From positions 1 to 64,000 of IMG/VR virus record IMGVR_UViG_3300034107_000725: a stretch of 64,000 nucleotides of DNA, one strand, 5' to 3'. Numbering within the stretch: the first letter of the stretch is position 1; each line of letters opens with the position of its first letter. The DNA is from a virus. The notes under the pieces are model-generated. The model had not been told where the DNA came from. It did not search any database and was given only the letters and a program-made list of their open reading frames with translations. Both the position numbers and the translations under genes were made by a program. Shown piece by piece: positions 1-8,495 of this stretch.

Positions 1-60
1 CACAAAACAACAGCGATAACCACAAGTTTTACTAGCTGCCTATCTTGCCCTGTATATCTA

Positions 61-145
61 AAATCAAGGGCTTTATGGCCCTGATTTATATATCTCTGTA
101 AGAGATATAATAACATAAAGTTCCTAATTTTAGGAACTTTATGTT
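61..145. other. Three consecutive inverted repeats, terminator-like
   Basis: Three hairpins lie back to back in the leader before the first gene. The first pairs AAATCA/TGATTT and GGGC/GCCC (61-87, one bulged A). The second pairs TATATCTC with GAGATATA (89-109). The third is a 16-base perfect inverted repeat (112-127 with 130-145). They probably terminate transcription from upstream or stabilise the following mRNA. No ORF of note is present in 1-187. Confidence 0.5.
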
Positions 146-172
146 GTAACAATCCACGCCCTTTAGTACCCT
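144..172 (+). promoter_or_regulatory. Possible sigma70-type promoter
   Basis: TTGTAA (144-149) and TACCCT (167-172) are separated by 17 bases, just after the hairpin cluster and about 20 bases before the first gene. The -10 match is only moderate, so this is a suggestion based on position and spacing. Confidence 0.3.
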
Positions 173-193
173 ATTGCTAACGGAGCAATGACC

Positions 194-811
194 ATGCTTG
201 ATAGCTGGACAGTCAAACTGACTCAGGATATGACAGTCGAAGAGTTCTACGACTGGCACACGCGACATTCCTGCTGTAACGAGAATCATCGCGACTGGGC
301 AGTTGAGAATTGTCAAACCATGCAAGAGTGCTGGCATAAGCTATCGCCGCTGCGGCTGATCTGGGTGGCGACACGTCCAGGAGTTCTAAAACCTAAGGAG
401 TGTCGACTCTTTGCGATTTTCTGTTGTCGTGTCTTCTGGCATCTTTTGCAGGATGATCACAGTCGTAATGCTGTTGAAGTTGCGGAACGCTATGCTTTTG
501 ACACGTCAATTCAGGAAGAGTTAAAAGCAGCACATACTGCGGCAAACAAGACGATATACAGGATGAAGCTACCTGCTGACAGAGATTTGGCAAAAAAGAT
601 GATTACGGCAGCAAGAGCTGCTTGGTGGACTTCTTCAGTTAATGCAAGACTTTCAGCAACTGTCGCGTCCCGACTTACGCTGGAGATTGCTAACACTGCG
701 GAAGCCAGAGATGCGTTAAGGTTAAAATACGCAAACTGGCTCAGGAAGCATACAAAACCTAGCTTCTGGTTTACTCCACTCTCGATTTTGCAGGAATCCA
801 ACGATGGATGA
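194..811 (+). CDS. Protein with planctomycete-type Cys/Trp segment, function unknown
   Basis: A 205-residue protein of unknown function. Residues about 72-108 contain a segment with CCRVFWHLL followed by a run around AVEVAERYA. I recognise this style from hypothetical proteins that are abundant in Planctomycetota such as Gemmata relatives, where the usual form is close to LFACCCRRIWHLL. That recognition is from memory. ATG codons occur at 188 and 194; GGAG at 182-185 is too close to the first, so 194 is chosen. The 3' end overlaps the next gene by 8 bases, suggesting coupled translation. This gene is one of the main clues to the host. Confidence 0.7.
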   Translation: MLDSWTVKLTQDMTVEEFYDWHTRHSCCNENHRDWAVENCQTMQECWHKLSPLRLIWVATRPGVLKPKECRLFAIFCCRVFWHLLQDDHSRNAVEVAERYAFDTSIQEELKAAHTAANKTIYRMKLPADRDLAKKMITAARAAWWTSSVNARLSATVASRLTLEIANTAEARDALRLKYANWLRKHTKPSFWFTPLSILQESNDG

Positions 812-1598
812 CGTCACTGATACAGAAGAAAACCCAAAAAGCACAGTAGCTCACACGCTCAAACGTACGGGTAAAAATCCGGAATTTGATTTGCTGTTGC
901 GTTCTGTGTTGTCTCCGTTGTTGTCTCCGGAGACTTCTCCAACCACTACGGCAAGCTACCTTCAAAGAGCTGCTCGCTTTCAGTACTATCGGGCCATCAC
1001 AGCTGACCCGGATAACAGATATGCGTTGACGTACTGTCTAAACTGTAACCCCGCCGGATTCACCGTATCCCCGGTAACCCGGTCTTGCAACAACCCTAAG
1101 GTTTGTCCCTGGTGTTTTGTGCGGCGACGTCTAGTCCCGGCATACAAGGCACTGATGGACGTACCTGACCACGATCAGCTCCAGTTGCTTTATTGGCGTC
1201 GAAGTCTGCCCGGTAACATATCGGAGCTGCCCTTCTTCTCTGCTAAACTTGGACCGCATCAGTGGAATCATGCCAAAGCCACTATTCAGATGGCCTTGCC
1301 TGGCATCGACGAAAAGTCAGGCGAGCTTCGGCTTTTTCAGGTAGGCATGCAGGTCATTCCCGACCGTGTGTTTGCCTGGAAACAAATGACAAAACGAACG
1401 GTAGAGTTTCCGTTCAGTTTCAAGGGCTACAACGCTGCAACCTCAAATAATATCATTGAGTGCATCGGCGAAGTCACACAGCTACCTTGGTTGACTCTGT
1501 TCACGACAGAGCAACTCCCAAACTTTCAATCACTGCTGGCACCTACTGGAAAATCTCGACTGATTCGGATAAACCAGTACAAACCCAAAGGAATCTAA
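804..1598 (+). CDS. Hypothetical protein with Cys cluster
   Basis: Unrecognised 264-residue protein. Residues about 78-108 hold four or more cysteines, including CNNPKVCPWC followed by a basic stretch RRR. This looks like a small zinc site and resembles the zinc segment of some rolling-circle replication proteins, but no catalytic HUH or Tyr motif is visible, so I do not assign that function. AGGAA eight bases before the ATG supports the start. The gene begins inside the stop region of the preceding gene and is followed after one base by the next. Confidence 0.7.
   Translation: MDDVTDTEENPKSTVAHTLKRTGKNPEFDLLLRSVLSPLLSPETSPTTTASYLQRAARFQYYRAITADPDNRYALTYCLNCNPAGFTVSPVTRSCNNPKVCPWCFVRRRLVPAYKALMDVPDHDQLQLLYWRRSLPGNISELPFFSAKLGPHQWNHAKATIQMALPGIDEKSGELRLFQVGMQVIPDRVFAWKQMTKRTVEFPFSFKGYNAATSNNIIECIGEVTQLPWLTLFTTEQLPNFQSLLAPTGKSRLIRINQYKPKGI
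875..887 (+). repeat. 13-bp palindromic element, coding copy
   Basis: AAATCCGGAATTT is inside the second gene of the window and encodes NPEF with its neighbours. Identical to the intergenic copy at 28339-28351. Confidence 0.5.
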
Positions 1599-1599
1599 C

Positions 1600-2133
1600 A
1601 TGGAAATCAGCAGCCCGCCGTATCCCCGTCAGAGTGTTAACCCGCGAGAGCTTTGCCAGTCCATAGGTGAGCTTTACCACTGGGTTGAAGAACAACGCCA
1701 GTGGGCTGAAGATGTGGCCATTCGGCTACAGGCTCCACAGCTGCCCTACCTGCCGCCTAAAGTTCCGATGGCTATCACAAAAGACTACGACCGCTTTGCT
1801 ATGCTTGCCGTTACCGACATGCATACTTCCTGGACCATCTTGCGACATATTCGAGAGCACTACGACGAGATCCTTCGAAACTACGAGTCTGAAGACGATT
1901 GGAATTCAGACACATGTAGCTTTCAACGGTTGGCAGTGATCAAGGCCGGAGCGTTCCTGCTCGCGGTCGCCTATCTACCTCACGAGCATCGCGAAGCTAA
2001 GCAACAGGACTTCATGATGCAGACAGAGAAAACCATAGCAGAGACGCTCGAAAAGCTCATGCAAAAGCTACAAAAAAGAAAGTCCTCGGAAACCATGGAC
2101 TTTGATCAGTTCTTTCACGGCGACGACAACTAA
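1600..2133 (+). CDS. Hypothetical protein, helical
   Basis: A 177-residue protein I do not recognise. The sequence is rich in predicted helix, with an aromatic N-terminal part (YHWVEEQRQWAED near residue 26) and a Lys/Glu-rich, probably coiled, C-terminal third. AAAGGA lies just before the ATG, overlapping the previous stop. Early, small and unknown phage genes such as this often act on the host, but nothing in the sequence shows a role. Confidence 0.7.
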   Translation: MEISSPPYPRQSVNPRELCQSIGELYHWVEEQRQWAEDVAIRLQAPQLPYLPPKVPMAITKDYDRFAMLAVTDMHTSWTILRHIREHYDEILRNYESEDDWNSDTCSFQRLAVIKAGAFLLAVAYLPHEHREAKQQDFMMQTEKTIAETLEKLMQKLQKRKSSETMDFDQFFHGDDN

Positions 2134-2153
2134 CTCAAAAAAGAGGTGATGTA

Positions 2154-2582
2154 ATGCCAAAAGCAAAGTCTAAGAAAGCCAAACGCACAAAAGTTGTTTG
2201 GCAGGACTGCGAAGAAGAGACGGGGGATGAATACTTATGGAAATGGCAACCCAGCCGTCTTCTCGGGCGTAAGGAATACGCAGCCATAGCGGTGCATACC
2301 TATATATCACTATCACGAGGATACTGTGCAGATTACTTGACCGCCGAAGACTGTAACCTAATAGTGATTATGCTGCGTGCTATGGGATATGTTCTTAAGG
2401 ATCCGTCGGAGAGAGCTGTCAAGCGATTCATGCTAAATGCTCGTAAGGGTAAGACGGCCTTTTTTCCACCAGTTCTCAACGCTGGCAGGGCTCGTGAAGG
2501 TAAACTTGTGTCGTCTAAAACTCAACCCTTAGATAACTCTTTAGAGGAGTCTCCCAGTGCCAGCAAATGCTACACCACTTGA
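2154..2582 (+). CDS. Hypothetical basic protein
   Basis: A 142-residue protein beginning with a very lysine-rich tail (PKAKSKKAKRTK), followed by a compact region with Trp and Tyr residues. The start has AGAGGTGA immediately upstream. The C-terminal 26 bases overlap the next gene. A basic tail suggests nucleic acid contact, which is inference only. Confidence 0.65.
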   Translation: MPKAKSKKAKRTKVVWQDCEEETGDEYLWKWQPSRLLGRKEYAAIAVHTYISLSRGYCADYLTAEDCNLIVIMLRAMGYVLKDPSERAVKRFMLNARKGKTAFFPPVLNAGRAREGKLVSSKTQPLDNSLEESPSASKCYTT

Positions 2583-2958
2583 GATATTGCCTGAGGGTAA
2601 GTATCGTGCTGTGCTCGGTGATGGAGCTACGCTGGATTTTGGGTCTATGACTCAAGATCCGGTGTCGGGCAACGTCACGTTTTTTGCAAGACAGGCACCT
2701 CCGGTAGGGCTTACGTACAATCCTTACTACTTCATTGGGTTTGGTGCGTACTGGCCCTTGCCGGAAATCTTGCCAGCCACGCCAGTGGATCCCGCCAATT
2801 TAACTATGCACCCATCTGCGGTGAGTACGTTTGAACGGATCCGATCTCCAATCATACCAATCTGTAACGCAGTTACAGTCGATCCTATAGGTGACGACGG
2901 AGTCGTTTATCCGCCGGGTCGTATTGGATTCATTGAAGGTGCTGGAAACGGAAGTTGA
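2557..2958 (+). CDS. Hypothetical protein, paralogue of next gene
   Basis: A 133-residue protein starting with GTG, supported by GAGGAG about eight bases upstream, inside the end of the preceding gene. Residues 10-45 follow the pattern LPEGKYRAVLGDGATLDFG, which reappears in the downstream gene as LPGYYRATLIDGRTIDFG. The two therefore come from a tandem duplication. The rest is rich in Pro and aromatic residues and looks like a small beta-rich domain. Function unknown. Confidence 0.7.
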   Translation: MPANATPLEILPEGKYRAVLGDGATLDFGSMTQDPVSGNVTFFARQAPPVGLTYNPYYFIGFGAYWPLPEILPATPVDPANLTMHPSAVSTFERIRSPIIPICNAVTVDPIGDDGVVYPPGRIGFIEGAGNGS

Positions 2959-2968
2959 GGTAACTGCT

Positions 2969-3241
2969 ATGGTCGTATCGACACTACTACCAGGGTACTA
3001 TCGTGCAACACTGATTGACGGTAGGACCATTGATTTTGGAGCCATGACGCCCGGTCCTTTGGACTGGTTTGTTACGCTGGCTTCTCACCATAACCCTGTA
3101 TCCGCGTCTCAGTACCAGGCGTTTACAGCCCCTGCAGCCGCACCAAAATACCATACCGATATGTATGATCCTGGTGTGGGGAATGTCATCATGATGCCTG
3201 CAGAGCACATCGATTCCGTAGAGACGGGAATCCCTTTGTAA
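2969..3241 (+). CDS. Hypothetical protein, paralogue of previous gene
   Basis: A 90-residue protein sharing the YRA-x-DG-x-DFG-MT block of the gene upstream. The ATG at 2969 is chosen because TGAGGTAA, which includes the previous stop codon, sits at a suitable distance. An in-frame upstream extension exists from 2891 but would overlap the previous gene by 68 bases and lies outside the shared homology. It ends three bases before the 3' end of the convergent reverse-strand gene. Confidence 0.7.
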   Translation: MVVSTLLPGYYRATLIDGRTIDFGAMTPGPLDWFVTLASHHNPVSASQYQAFTAPAAAPKYHTDMYDPGVGNVIMMPAEHIDSVETGIPL

Positions 3242-3243
3242 GC

Positions 3244-3636
3244 TCAGCAGCTGACATGATTCATTTTGCAATCCGTAAACTCCGGCTGGTTTGCCAGCTC
3301 GGTGATTGCGTTTTTGATGCCAACTCGAATTCGGTTTAAATTCCGGATTTTTAAAGCTCTACGACCGATTTCTTCCAGACCGAGTTCATCGTCTAGCCCT
3401 TTGCGGATGTCGTATTCGGCATCCCAGATCTGTCCGTTGATTAATTTCAAATCAACGAGCAGGCAAGACAGTCTCGGTATGGTGTGATCAACTCCCGTTT
3501 CGTAGTAAGCAATCTGACGGGCCAAACCGTCCTTGTCCAGCTCGTGGTTGGACAAGCGTTCCATCTTGAGATAAGCAATCGTTAAACGATCGCACAATTC
3601 ACAGATGGGCATAGCAACAGGTTGAATCTGAGACAT
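3244..3636 (-). CDS. Small helical protein resembling DUF6165/DUF4254-type families
   Basis: One of only two reverse-strand genes. The 130-residue product has ELCDRLTIAYLKMERL near the N-terminus, LKLINGQIWDAEYDIRKG in the middle and a conserved-looking IRNLNRIRVGIKN helix. This pattern resembles small helical families (DUF6165 or DUF4254 type) often seen next to glycan genes; the match is from memory and moderate. A GGGAAGA ribosome site lies before the ATG. The gene sits convergent to the preceding gene and back to back with the SbcD gene, only 25 bases between the two starts, so its promoter must lie inside the SbcD coding region. Confidence 0.65.
   Translation of the reverse strand: MSQIQPVAMPICELCDRLTIAYLKMERLSNHELDKDGLARQIAYYETGVDHTIPRLSCLLVDLKLINGQIWDAEYDIRKGLDDELGLEEIGRRALKIRNLNRIRVGIKNAITELANQPEFTDCKMNHVSC
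3338..3350 (-). repeat. 13-bp palindromic element, coding copy (reverse)
   Basis: AAATTCCGGATTT on the + strand, within the lone reverse-strand gene at its C-terminal part. Reverse complement is the standard form. Confidence 0.5.
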
Positions 3637-3661
3637 CTTATCTTCCCTGAAGGAGAGCGTG

Positions 3662-4783
3662 ATGAAGTTACTGGTAACCAGCGATCTGCACTTGAGTGAC
3701 CGTATCTGGAAGCATCGCCCAATTGAGGGTGACAGTTACCACTCTTGGCAACAAGTAGTTGATCTGGCGATTGATCATAACGTGGATGCCGTCATTCTGG
3801 CAGGGGACATCTTGGATAAGCAGGCTAATCTGGCAACGCCAGTGCAGCGGCTCGCCCAAGGTTTATCCCGGTTGAATGAACAAGGCATAAAAGTATTCTA
3901 CAACCAAGGACAACACGAATATCAGGCACAACCCTGGGTTTCGTTAAGTGAGACGGCAGTCTGGCTACACGAAAACCATATCCAGACACGCGAAGGTTGG
4001 AAGATATCCGGCTGCGATTATCAAAACGAAGAGAAGCTACAGGCTTTTCTAAAGCACCCAAGTCTTGAGGAAACCGACATCCTGGTCTGTCATCAGGTGT
4101 GGCTGGAGTTCATGGGTGAGATGGGTAAACCGCAGGGTGCGTTTACAGACATACCCGCCAACATCCAGTACCTAATTACAGGTGACTATCACGAGCACAT
4201 CTGTAAGAAATTTGGAGAGCTGGTCGTACTTAGTCCAGGAAGCACACACTTGAGGAGTATCGCGGAGCCCGAGGACAAGTTTGTATTCCTGATGGAGTTG
4301 GAAGACAAAGACAAAACACCAAAGATACAGTCGCTACCGTTGTACACGCGACGGGTTATCGACGTATCAACTAAACAAAATCCGAGCTTTGCAAAGCTCA
4401 AAGAACATACTCAATGTCTGGTTGATTCGGCAATTGAGTATGCTGACGAACACGGACTGCCGATACCACTCTACATGCCGTTGATACGGTTGACACATGA
4501 GAGTGAACAGACAGACCTCGTTAACGAGTTCCAGAAGACATTTGCGGCAACTGGTCACTTGTTTTACAAGCAATACCGCACAACCGAAACGGTTAACGAT
4601 GGACTGGAGATGCTAAAACATCTTGATGCGTCAGACCGTGTTGGTATGCTGAACTGCCTGGACAACTATGTGGATCAGAAAGAGAAGCCAAAAAACTACG
4701 GCCTAGCCCTAGCCCTGCTTCAAAGCCCTGACCCGGAACAGGCTCTACACCGCTGGATTCAGGAGCAGTTAAATGTTGGATGA
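3662..4783 (+). CDS. SbcD/Mre11-like nuclease subunit (T4 gp47 type)
   Basis: Calcineurin-like metallophosphoesterase that would pair with the SbcC-like ATPase downstream to process DNA ends for recombination. Metal-binding motifs are visible: SDLHLSD (Asp8, His10), LAGDILD (Asp49), GQHEY (residues 83-87, where GNHD/E is usual, Gln replacing the catalytic-region Asn), a CHQVW motif and GDYHEH. The length of 373 residues is typical of phage gp47. AGGAG precedes the ATG at 3662; a GTG immediately before (3659) is an alternative. The Asn-to-Gln change in the third motif is unusual and could lower nuclease activity. The last 11 bases overlap the methyltransferase-like gene. Confidence 0.9.
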   Translation: MKLLVTSDLHLSDRIWKHRPIEGDSYHSWQQVVDLAIDHNVDAVILAGDILDKQANLATPVQRLAQGLSRLNEQGIKVFYNQGQHEYQAQPWVSLSETAVWLHENHIQTREGWKISGCDYQNEEKLQAFLKHPSLEETDILVCHQVWLEFMGEMGKPQGAFTDIPANIQYLITGDYHEHICKKFGELVVLSPGSTHLRSIAEPEDKFVFLMELEDKDKTPKIQSLPLYTRRVIDVSTKQNPSFAKLKEHTQCLVDSAIEYADEHGLPIPLYMPLIRLTHESEQTDLVNEFQKTFAATGHLFYKQYRTTETVNDGLEMLKHLDASDRVGMLNCLDNYVDQKEKPKNYGLALALLQSPDPEQALHRWIQEQLNVG

Positions 4784-5471
4784 TTTTGACGTTGTTGATC
4801 TCGGCACTAAGCACGGAAATGCGATTGAGGCATTTTTGAAACGAGCAGGATCCACAGTGTTGGATCCTGAAACCATTGCCAAGTTCAAGCCCGAACGCTG
4901 TGTCGGGTACGAGCGGGAGTGGTGTCGAGATTACGCCAAAATTGTCCAAGCAAAAGGTTTTCAGTTTAGGCTGACAGACCTTGCACACGATGCCGGAATA
5001 GAGCGATTGCCAGTCGGTCAAGTGTATCTGGCTTGGCATTTGTTGGAGCATTTGCCGGATAAGATCTGGGGACAGAAGGTGATGATCGCAGCCTTGTCTC
5101 GCACAACCAAATTAGCCTGGTTTAGACTACCCAGTTTTCAACCGGACTCTAAAAACGGCGAAGGCGTTCTGAGGGAGATGGGATTGCGGTTTACGTGGAC
5201 TACGTGGTCAGGACATACATCGGCGTGGTTGGTTGAAGATTGCCTTAAGGCGATCAATTTGTGGAAAACGCAGCAACCTGGACGAGAGTTTGAATGTATC
5301 GTCAAACCGGCGGATTACATTCGCTCAGTCCGGGATGTTCGCGTCGTACCAATCAACTCACCTATTGATGCTACCGCGTATAACTTTAGGTTTGGCCCAA
5401 AGCCAAAAGACCACAAGTTGAAGACCCCGATCGTGGCTGCATGGGAAGTCATAGTCAAATTCAAGACATAG
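4773..5471 (+). CDS. SAM-dependent methyltransferase-like protein
   Basis: A 232-residue protein with a Rossmann-like start (VVDLGTKHGNAIEAF, corresponding to motif I), an acidic turn after beta 2 (CVGYERE) and WHLLEHLPD at residues 87-95, which matches the H-x-LEH-x-P motif of class I methyltransferases. The substrate cannot be told. It is placed exactly between the SbcD and SbcC genes, overlapping the first by 11 bases and ending 8 bases before the second, so it is co-expressed with a DNA-end-processing complex. A DNA or base target is possible, but motif I is weak (DLGTKHG rather than DLGCGxG). Confidence 0.65.
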   Translation: MLDDFDVVDLGTKHGNAIEAFLKRAGSTVLDPETIAKFKPERCVGYEREWCRDYAKIVQAKGFQFRLTDLAHDAGIERLPVGQVYLAWHLLEHLPDKIWGQKVMIAALSRTTKLAWFRLPSFQPDSKNGEGVLREMGLRFTWTTWSGHTSAWLVEDCLKAINLWKTQQPGREFECIVKPADYIRSVRDVRVVPINSPIDATAYNFRFGPKPKDHKLKTPIVAAWEVIVKFKT

Positions 5472-5479
5472 GAAACACG

Positions 5480-7627
5480 ATGAGAATTGAACACGTTGAG
5501 CTCAAGAACATTGGCCCGCACCGTCAACTTAGTGTTGAACTTGGTCGCGGGCTAATTGGTTTAACAGGACCAAACGGTGCCGGTAAGTCTACCTTGGTCA
5601 ATGCGATCTATGCTGCACTGACAAATGACTTTAGCCGGTTCTCCAATGTCAAATCTGACATCATCACAAACGGCTCAGGCAAGGAAGCAAGTTATATCCG
5701 ATTGACTGGAGAGCATCGTAATCAGTCGTTCGAGTTAACTCGCTGGTTACGCCCAAACAAGACTGAGTTCACTATTGGCGGTGTCAGCTACGCCAAGGCA
5801 AACGAAGTCAACGAAGCTGTCGCTGCCCAGTTAAACATCTCCAAGCTGGTGATCGACAAATATGTCTTTGTAGATCAGTGGGAGATGTTCGGGTTCTTGA
5901 ACCAAACGGGCAGTGAGCGGGCTAAGACGTTTCAGTATCTTTGCGGTACTGAGTCTGCCACGTTGATTCACAAAGTCTGTAACGACTATGTGACCAAAAA
6001 GAAGAACACCGAGATCATAGACAACAGTCTTGAGCTCGAAACCGAATGCACCGAATTGGAAGAGACTGTAGCCGGGTATCAAGACAAGTTGCAGGAATGT
6101 GAAGACGATATCTTGTCCGACGATGCGGTTGAAACCTTCAAAGAGATCATTAGTCGACAAGTCCAGGTAGAGGCAAACCGCGAAACTTTGGCCGAAACCG
6201 TAGCTACAATTGCTCGCCACAAAGTCAACCTTGATGCTTTCAAATCAACCTACGACGAATGCTTGGAAAAGTATGACAGGCTTGCGGGTTGGTTGGCAAA
6301 GCGGGGACTGAGAATAGCGGCAGCAACCGCTCTAATCAGCAATTACGAACGCTGGAAGAAGCTCAAAACGGCACAGACGCAAGGGCAGAAGCAGTTAGAC
6401 TTACTTAACAAAGAGGCAAGTCAACTTGCAGAATCTGCGGCAACCTACGCACCCAAGGACAAAAAACGGTATGTACCGTTAAGCAAAAGGAATACTTTGA
6501 TAGAGAGTCTCGGTATCCTGCGGGAAGAGCTAAAACAGGCAAAACGCGTAATTTCTTCCGAAGACAAGCACTGTTCAACATGCGGGCAAGCTGTTCAAGC
6601 GGAGTATGTACAAGAGCTGCGTGTTCTCTGTGAAGAGAATAAACTAACACTGGAAAAACTACAGGCTACCCTAAGCTATTCGGAGGAGCATGACAGACTT
6701 CTAAAAGTCTATAACGAGAGGCTGGACGATTTAGAAGTGCGAATGCAAAAAGCAACGGAACGTAAAACCAGCTGCGACGAACAGCTGGCAGAACTCAGCC
6801 TAGACTTCCAAGAAGAGTCAGGATACGAAGACGCCTTGCAGTTGATAGAATCCCGGGACAAAGCTGTACGGCAGCAACTGGACGTGCTGAACCGTAAGAA
6901 TGAGTTGGGAGAAAAAATAGCCAGGCTGGAAGGTCTAATCAAGGGACTAACAGCTTCGCGTAATCGGCTGCAAGAAGCCCAAGAATCTGGCCCCGGGCCA
7001 GGAGAATACGAAGTGGCTTTACAGTTACTGGATGAGCACGTAACGGCCAAGGCCTTACATCAAGAAATTTCGGGTGCTCAAAGCGAGGCAACTCGAAATT
7101 TGCAACGAAACAAATCCTTACTCAATAAACTCAGAGAACGCCAAAGCAGGCATGCCGAAGCTCAAAAACTGCTGAGTGTTATTGAAGAGGTTGCGGAGAT
7201 TTTCCACTGGAACAATCTACCCAAAAGTGTCTCTCAGGCAAACCTGGAACTGCTGGTCGAGGACATCAACGCAAATCTGGAGTTGTTCAACAACCCGTTT
7301 TATATTGATGCAGACGAAGACCTTACGTTTCAAGTTTATCTGCCAGGTAAACTGCCGGTTAAGGCCAAACAACTCAGTGGCGGACAAAAGGTGATTCTAG
7401 CAATCGCTTTTCGTGCCGCACTGGATCGTGTATTTGGCCATGATGTTGGTATGATGTTTTTGGACGAACCTACATCAGGGCTGGACGCAGACAACGTGAA
7501 TTACTTTCACGACGCTTTGCAACAGTTGGCCAGCAAAGTCGGTAACGATCGACAGCTGGTTGTAATCACACACGTTCAAGAGTTGAGCGGTGTGTTTGAC
7601 CAGGTGATCGAGATACGCAAGGACTGA
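5480..7627 (+). CDS. SbcC/Rad50-like ATPase (T4 gp46 type)
   Basis: SMC-like ATPase subunit of the recombination nuclease. The 715-residue product has Walker A GPNGAGKST (residues 30-38), a long coiled coil, a zinc hook CSTCGQ (Cys365 and Cys368), a second coiled arm, the ABC signature LSGGQK and Walker B MMFLDEPTSGLD. Length matches phage gp46-type proteins rather than the longer bacterial SbcC. The ATG at 5480 is chosen because it starts the conserved MRIEHVELKNIGPH segment, with GGAAA upstream; the in-frame extension to 5441 would overlap the previous gene. It forms the second half of the split SbcD-SbcC cassette. Confidence 0.93.
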   Translation: MRIEHVELKNIGPHRQLSVELGRGLIGLTGPNGAGKSTLVNAIYAALTNDFSRFSNVKSDIITNGSGKEASYIRLTGEHRNQSFELTRWLRPNKTEFTIGGVSYAKANEVNEAVAAQLNISKLVIDKYVFVDQWEMFGFLNQTGSERAKTFQYLCGTESATLIHKVCNDYVTKKKNTEIIDNSLELETECTELEETVAGYQDKLQECEDDILSDDAVETFKEIISRQVQVEANRETLAETVATIARHKVNLDAFKSTYDECLEKYDRLAGWLAKRGLRIAAATALISNYERWKKLKTAQTQGQKQLDLLNKEASQLAESAATYAPKDKKRYVPLSKRNTLIESLGILREELKQAKRVISSEDKHCSTCGQAVQAEYVQELRVLCEENKLTLEKLQATLSYSEEHDRLLKVYNERLDDLEVRMQKATERKTSCDEQLAELSLDFQEESGYEDALQLIESRDKAVRQQLDVLNRKNELGEKIARLEGLIKGLTASRNRLQEAQESGPGPGEYEVALQLLDEHVTAKALHQEISGAQSEATRNLQRNKSLLNKLRERQSRHAEAQKLLSVIEEVAEIFHWNNLPKSVSQANLELLVEDINANLELFNNPFYIDADEDLTFQVYLPGKLPVKAKQLSGGQKVILAIAFRAALDRVFGHDVGMMFLDEPTSGLDADNVNYFHDALQQLASKVGNDRQLVVITHVQELSGVFDQVIEIRKD

Positions 7628-7629
7628 CT

Positions 7630-8493
7630 GTGAAACGACAGGAGTTGACTTGTCTTCACACGGATCAAGCCGGAACACTCTGGTGTGTGACTGCTCAAGG
7701 AATCACTCGACCGCTACCGGGTCCCCTGCCACCAATTCCGTTGAGGGCAGGGGTCTATCGGGTCATCGCAGTTCCTGAGAACTACAGGCTCATAACTGAG
7801 TTGTACTCTAGCTTGATCGGTAAGGAGACAAATGCCACGTTACTTGTCGGATCTCCAGATATTTGTCCCCGTCAGGGACAAGATGCAGCTCAAATCTTGA
7901 GTGGACTTACCGTGTTGTCTGTACACAACAGTCTGTGTAACACTTGGCATGCCATGAACAGCCATAGTTATAACAACTTCTTGTTACTCAGAGCACAGCA
8001 CGAACGACAAACCGCCGATCAACTGGAGGTCGTCTACTCTAACCACCATCTTCGATCTGTATTCCAATTCCTGGGATTACATCAGATCGAACTGGCGGCT
8101 AGGTTGACGGCGTTGATCGGTGATCCGCGATGGTACATCAACCCACAATGTCCTTACAGCATGGATCGGTTAGAAAGCTATTTCGGGTTAAAGCCGAGCC
8201 AATTCAGGGCAACCTGGAATCTGCTCACAAACATATCTATTGATAGCCGGGCTGAACGTACTTTGTTTCTCTGGAGAGTGCTGAACACACTACCTGAAAA
8301 CAACTACATTGAACGGGAACTGCCGAAGGGTGGCACGTCGTTTGACCGCAAAAGACGAGCTTGTCGCCTACTACTTGGTTTTGTGGCCAGAAACTGGTTG
8401 GCTGAAGTACTCCACTCGGGGTACTTTGACCCTTACAAGTTCTTCCAGCGAGCAGATGCTCGAGATAGCTATATAAGTCAATTTCGAGACTAA
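7630..8493 (+). CDS. Hypothetical protein
   Basis: An unrecognised 287-residue protein with a GTG start directly after the SbcC stop codon, so it is probably translated by coupling. It has an N-terminal beta-rich part with scattered cysteines and a basic, aromatic C-terminal helical part (FDRKRRACRLLLGFVARNW). Co-transcription with sbcCD suggests a role in DNA metabolism, but nothing in the sequence proves this. Confidence 0.7.
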   Translation: MKRQELTCLHTDQAGTLWCVTAQGITRPLPGPLPPIPLRAGVYRVIAVPENYRLITELYSSLIGKETNATLLVGSPDICPRQGQDAAQILSGLTVLSVHNSLCNTWHAMNSHSYNNFLLLRAQHERQTADQLEVVYSNHHLRSVFQFLGLHQIELAARLTALIGDPRWYINPQCPYSMDRLESYFGLKPSQFRATWNLLTNISIDSRAERTLFLWRVLNTLPENNYIERELPKGGTSFDRKRRACRLLLGFVARNWLAEVLHSGYFDPYKFFQRADARDSYISQFRD

Positions 8494-8495
8494 CC

